From the NCBI GenBank assembly GCA_031383555.1, contig JANMZR010000120.1:1-18900 (forward strand): a DNA stretch of 18,900 nt, in the 5' to 3' direction. The stretch comes from JANMZR01 sp031383555 (GTDB lineage: Bacteria > Bacteroidota > Bacteroidia > Cytophagales > Spirosomataceae). The notes below the pieces were generated by a model that had not been told where the DNA came from, made no database searches, and was given only the letters and a program-made list of their open reading frames with translations. A program made the position numbers and the translations under genes. This document shows, piece after piece, positions 15,918 to 18,900 of this stretch (its first letter is position 1; each line of letters opens with the position of its first letter).

Positions 15918-16226
15918 ATGAATAAAGCTAAACCAAATAAAACTAACCTAAATGATGTGGCGTATTTTCAGGCTGCAGAATCGTACTCAATAATTGTATG
16001 GGCCAATGGCGATACATTAATGAAATCTCGACCAATGAAAAAATATGTACCCAGCCTTGAAGCCAATGGCTGGTGTCGTATCCATCGTTCTTACATCGTA
16101 AATCCAACTTATATTGGCCATATTTCGGCAGATAGAAACAGTATTTCAATGAAAAATGGGGAAAGTTTACCTATTTCTAGAAGGCAAAGAAAGAATGTTT
16201 TAGTTTGGCGAAGTAGTTTATTTTAA
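15918..16226 (+). CDS. Second stand-alone LytTR DNA-binding protein
   Basis: 102 residues from the ATG at 15918; the frame extends to a TTG at 15903 but ATG is preferred. The protein is essentially one LytTR domain: NDVAYFQAAESYSII (12-26), MKSRPMKKY (35-43), WCRIHRSYIVNPTYIG (52-67) and a closing MKNGESLPISRRQRKNV (78-94). No receiver domain is present. It is about as diverged from the 3468-3797 LytTR protein as unrelated family members are, so the two are not recent duplicates. The upstream DNA holds two stem-loops. Neighbours on both sides (a dead tail-fibre gene and an isomerase) do not reveal the target. Confidence 0.88.
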   Translation: MNKAKPNKTNLNDVAYFQAAESYSIIVWANGDTLMKSRPMKKYVPSLEANGWCRIHRSYIVNPTYIGHISADRNSISMKNGESLPISRRQRKNVLVWRSSLF

Positions 16227-16263
16227 AAATTAATATTTACCCTACAAAGGCTTTAATTATGTA

Positions 16264-16302
16264 TAAATAAAAATGTTAACTTTATAAAAACATTTTTATT
16301 TA
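16264..16302. repeat. 14-bp AT-rich inverted repeat before the isomerase
   Basis: TAAATAAAAATGTT (16264-16277), 11-base loop, AACATTTTTATTTA (16289-16302), perfect. It lies 38 bases after the LytTR stop and 13 before the isomerase ATG, so it could end the first transcript or act as an operator for the second. Confidence 0.5.
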
Positions 16303-16315
16303 AAAATTAAAACCA

Positions 16316-17221
16316 ATGACAACAAGAAGAGATTTTTTAAAGTCCTCAAGCCTAGCCTTAGGCTTTTCAGCAATTTCATTCGATTTATTAACTAAAAAGA
16401 AAAAGAATGGCCATGTAGGTGTTCAACTTTATTCTGTACGTGCTGATATGACAAAAGACCCACTCGGCACTTTGAAAAAGGTCGCTGAAATAGGTTATAA
16501 AAATGTGGAGCATGCCAATTATATCAATCGCAAATTTTATGGATATTCTGCTTCTGAATTCAAGAAGATATTGGTTGATTTGGGTCTTAAAATGCCATCA
16601 GGTCATACTGTTTTAGATAAAAATAAACATTGGGATGCTGCCAAAAAAGATTTTAACGATGTTTGGAAATATACAGTTGAAGATGCCGCAATTTGTGGCC
16701 AAAAGCATGTTATAAGCCCTTGGTTGGATGTAAGCCAAAGGAAAAATTTAAGTGATTTGAAGGCCATGATGGATATTTTCAATAAATCAGGAGAATTATG
16801 CCAAAAATCAGGAATGAAATATGGCTATCATAATCACGACTTTGAATTTAATGAGAAATTGGATGGCTTAACTTTATACGATCATATTTTGCAAAATACG
16901 GATCATCAGTTGGTAGTGCATCAACTTGATATTGGTAATATGTATGGAGGTGGTGGAAGGGCTTTGGATGTGATAAATAAATATCCTGGTCGCTTCGAAT
17001 CAATGCACGTGAAAGATGAAGTTGAAAGCAAAACAAGTGGCAAATTTGAAAGCACCGTTATTGGTAAAGGGATTGTAGGCACCGAAGAAGTAGTTGAATT
17101 GGGCCGAAAAATAGGTGGTACAAAACAATTTATCATTGAGCAAGAGTCGTATCAAGGTATGTCTCCGATGGATGCCATAAAAGAAGACTTGGTAATAATG
17201 AAAATGTGGGGGTATAAATAA
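16316..17221 (+). CDS. Tat-exported sugar phosphate isomerase/epimerase (TIM barrel)
   Basis: 301 residues. The N-terminus TTRRDFLKSSSLALGF is a twin-arginine export signal, so the protein is folded in the cytosol and moved out. The rest is a xylose isomerase-like TIM barrel: VGVQLYSVR (34-42), IGYKNVEHA (59-67) with a likely metal-site Glu, YGYHNHDFEF (169-178), LDIGNMY (204-210), MHVKDE (230-235), and IIEQES (273-278). The Glu/Asp/His set of the divalent metal site is present. Exported members in Bacteroidota commonly sit in carbohydrate or inositol-type catabolic loci, but no such partners are near, so the substrate is open. A strong terminator follows. Confidence 0.9.
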   Translation: MTTRRDFLKSSSLALGFSAISFDLLTKKKKNGHVGVQLYSVRADMTKDPLGTLKKVAEIGYKNVEHANYINRKFYGYSASEFKKILVDLGLKMPSGHTVLDKNKHWDAAKKDFNDVWKYTVEDAAICGQKHVISPWLDVSQRKNLSDLKAMMDIFNKSGELCQKSGMKYGYHNHDFEFNEKLDGLTLYDHILQNTDHQLVVHQLDIGNMYGGGGRALDVINKYPGRFESMHVKDEVESKTSGKFESTVIGKGIVGTEEVVELGRKIGGTKQFIIEQESYQGMSPMDAIKEDLVIMKMWGYK

Positions 17222-17243
17222 TTTGTTACGTTTATTAAATCAC

Positions 17244-17277
17244 AATAAGGTCTGACAAAATCAGGCCTTATTTTTTT
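17244..17277 (+). terminator. Rho-independent terminator of the isomerase gene
   Basis: A 12-bp stem, AATAAGGTCTGA (17244-17255) with TCAGGCCTTATT (17261-17272), one T-G pair, 5-base loop CAAAA, ending in a run of T to 17277. It lies 22 bases after the stop. Confidence 0.9.
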
Positions 17278-17279
17278 AG

Positions 17280-17287
17280 TAGCTTTG
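17280..17287 (+). promoter_or_regulatory. Candidate -7 element of the glycosyltransferase gene
   Basis: TAGCTTTG matches TAnnTTTG, 34 bases before the ATG at 17322. The -33 region falls inside the preceding terminator hairpin and has no TTG. Confidence 0.3.
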
Positions 17288-17321
17288 TACAATATTTCTT
17301 TCGATTTCAGTTTTTTTTAAA

Positions 17322-18071
17322 ATGCCAATAATTCAAAAAAACAATGTATTATTCCTCTTAATAGCTTCAATTACAATAGTTTACGTTTGTAACCTATTTA
17401 TTGATGTTATGGAAGTTGATGCTGCTCAATATGCATCTATTTCATTGGAAATGATGCAAAACAATAGTTATTTACAAATTTTTCATCGACATACCGATTA
17501 TTTGGATAAGCCTCCTATGTTATTTTGGTTGGCAGTATTGAGTTTCAAAATTTTTGGTGTTTACACTTGGTCCTATAAATTATTGCCAGTTTTAATTATT
17601 ATTGCTGGCATATTTGCCACCTATAAACTAGGTGAATTATTTTACAATAGGCTTGTTGGAATTTATTCGGCATTGATTTTGGCTACTACACAAGCCTTAT
17701 TTCTTATCACAAACGATGTGCGAACCGATGGAATATTATTGGGCTTTTCAGTACTGGCTATTTGGCAATATGTTGAATATGAGAAAAAAAATAAATGGAT
17801 CAATTTTACCTTTTCTGCCATATTTTTAGCGATGGCACTGATGGCCAAAGGACCGATAGCACTTATAATTTTTCTCTCGGGAATTGGCACAAACATTTTA
17901 ATTCATAAGAAATGGAAGGAGCTTTTTAATATTCGTTGGATTTTATTTTTTGTTATTGTAATATTATTGTTAATCCCAATGAGTTATGGGCTTTACCAGC
18001 AGTTTGACCTTCATCCAACAAAAACTGATATTTCAACTTATCTCTTCTTGTACTTTTTTTTAAAAAATTAA
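17322..18071 (+). CDS. N-terminal half of an ArnT/GT39-type membrane glycosyltransferase (disrupted)
   Basis: 249 residues; the family is about 500-560. The N-terminal half is typical of polyprenyl-phosphate-sugar-dependent transferases: first membrane helix (9-29), the EVDAAQYASISLEM loop (31-44) holding the catalytic acid, YLDKPPMLFWL (60-70), NDVRTDGILLGF (131-142), LMAKGPIAL (173-181) and GLYQQFDLHP (223-232). Family-like sequence ends at HPTK, near 18023. The last ~14 residues (TDISTYLFLYFFLKN) are unlike the family and read through DNA that codes on the other strand for the C-terminal half of the same kind of protein. All later helices and the C-terminal domain are missing, so this product should be inactive as it stands. 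An inversion of the gene's 3' half is the simplest explanation. Confidence 0.82.
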   Translation: MPIIQKNNVLFLLIASITIVYVCNLFIDVMEVDAAQYASISLEMMQNNSYLQIFHRHTDYLDKPPMLFWLAVLSFKIFGVYTWSYKLLPVLIIIAGIFATYKLGELFYNRLVGIYSALILATTQALFLITNDVRTDGILLGFSVLAIWQYVEYEKKNKWINFTFSAIFLAMALMAKGPIALIIFLSGIGTNILIHKKWKELFNIRWILFFVIVILLLIPMSYGLYQQFDLHPTKTDISTYLFLYFFLKN

Positions 18072-18900
18072 TATTTAATTGGGTAACAGGATAATCCTGA
18101 TAGGTTTTAACAATTTTAAATTTATTAGATGAAATTAATTGTTTTTTCCCAATTTCATCAGTAAAAATCAAGGAATTAGTTGTTAGATTATTCAAATTTT
18201 CAACCTTTATATTTTCAAATATTTTTCCAGCATAAAAGTCCAAACTATGGCCTGTTGTATTTAGTAAAAACAACTTTTGATTACTATATTTCCCTGCTTT
18301 AATCTCTTTACCTAAAACTGATTCAGACTGATATTCAAGCAGTTGTGGGTAAAAATAAATCGATAAATTGAAACTAAAAACTATGCTTGTAATAATACTT
18401 ATTAGTAATATTTTGCTTCCAAACAATTCTGCTTTTTGAAAAAATGAATAATAAAGTAGCAAAAAACCTAAAATTAAAATAGCTACAACAATATAATAAT
18501 TCACATGAAAAAAGTAAAAATAACTTACCACTAAAGCCAAATAAAAAACATGCATTAATATAAATTGGAATATTAAAAGAGCCTTTTTGAATTTCAATCC
18601 TTCAAATATTTCTAACAAAAAATGCCCCAACATAATTGACATAAATGGAAACAATGGAAAAATATAATGTGGCAATTTAAACTTTGATAATGAAAGTGCA
18701 ATAAATGGGAAAACAAAGGCTCCAAAACTTATAAATTCTTCATTTGATTGACCTGAAAAAGCTGCCTTTATTCTAGTGATTTTAAAAATAAAAGCAAATA
18801 TTGCAACTAAAGCCCAAGGTTGAAAATCCCATAAAAAAGTATGCGAAAAAGTAAAGTACGAGGTGTTATTTTCCCAATAAATATCACCAGTAATGCGCCC
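17953..18900 (-). CDS. C-terminal half of an ArnT/GT39-type glycosyltransferase, inverted relative to its N-terminal half, 5' end outside the window
   Basis: Open from the right window edge: 315 residues beginning GRITGDIYWENNTSYF, then HTFLWDFQPWALVAIFAFIF, LSLSKFKLPHYIFPLFP and several membrane helices, then a soluble C-terminal tail (LFLLNTTGHSLDFYAGK, YQDYPVTQLNINFL). GRITG, the LW..QPW segment and LPHYIFPLFP are hallmarks of the second half of this family. By family order GRITG comes some tens of residues after QFDLHP, the point where the plus-strand half stops. Native-looking sequence runs to about KYQFLLD (near 18013). The frame then reads antisense through the plus-strand gene to a chance stop at 17953, so the native stop seems lost. 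Either it is the flipped 3' half of that gene, or the end of a separate gene. Confidence 0.8.
   Translation of the reverse strand, partial: GRITGDIYWENNTSYFTFSHTFLWDFQPWALVAIFAFIFKITRIKAAFSGQSNEEFISFGAFVFPFIALSLSKFKLPHYIFPLFPFMSIMLGHFLLEIFEGLKFKKALLIFQFILMHVFYLALVVSYFYFFHVNYYIVVAILILGFLLLYYSFFQKAELFGSKILLISIITSIVFSFNLSIYFYPQLLEYQSESVLGKEIKAGKYSNQKLFLLNTTGHSLDFYAGKIFENIKVENLNNLTTNSLIFTDEIGKKQLISSNKFKIVKTYQDYPVTQLNINFLKKSTRRDKLKYQFLLDEGQTAGKAHNSLGLTIILQ

Overview
The window is AT-rich bacterial DNA that looks like a member of the Bacteroidota, probably a Cytophagia- or Sphingobacteriia-type relative. The reasons are the low GC, several TAnnTTTG-type -7 elements (one with a TTG spaced 20 bp upstream), stand-alone LytTR regulators, a remnant of a typical Bacteroidota sensor kinase, and an Asp-box lipoprotein/secreted-protein repertoire. 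No phage, IS element, CRISPR array, tRNA or rRNA was seen.

Layout. 1-1257 is the 3' three-quarters of guaA (GMP synthase). 1461-3797 (minus) is a probable two-gene unit: a receiver-less LytTR regulator followed after 21 bp by a secreted OmpA-domain protein that carries four diverged tandem copies of an unnamed ~130-residue module. 3967-4500 is the C-terminal remnant of a sensor histidine kinase without its phosphoacceptor histidine. 4660-6519 is a textbook divergent pair, alanine dehydrogenase (minus, with a clear terminator) and an Lrp/AsnC regulator (plus). 6581-7693 (minus) is a geranylgeranyl-reductase-like flavoprotein, divergent from a three-gene plus-strand set (DUF952, small membrane protein, Asp-box beta-propeller). 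9476-9944 (minus) is a decayed C5 DNA methyltransferase. 10234-11502 is a class C beta-lactamase-like lipoprotein with repeat-rich upstream DNA, followed by a perfect 40-bp palindrome. 11714-15045 (minus) holds a vanadium haloperoxidase-type lipoprotein and a superfamily 1 helicase. 15175-15794 is a broken tail-fibre (endosialidase-chaperone-like) gene. 15918-16226 is a second stand-alone LytTR protein, and 16316-17221 is a Tat-exported TIM-barrel isomerase with a strong terminator.

The most striking structure is at the right end. The N-terminal half of an ArnT/GT39-type membrane glycosyltransferase is on the plus strand (17322 to about 18025), and the matching C-terminal half of the same kind of protein runs in from the window edge on the minus strand (18900 down to about 18015). 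The two meet at one junction where both appear to lose their native continuation. This is what a gene looks like when its 3' half has been inverted, so a switchable (phase-variable) glycosyltransferase is a testable possibility; a truncated gene facing a second, separate glycosyltransferase gene is the alternative.

Four of the genes in the window are broken or half-sized (kinase, methyltransferase, tail-fibre protein, glycosyltransferase). The genes around them look intact, so this is a patch of accessory DNA under turnover between housekeeping loci. All family assignments come from reading motifs; no database search was run.
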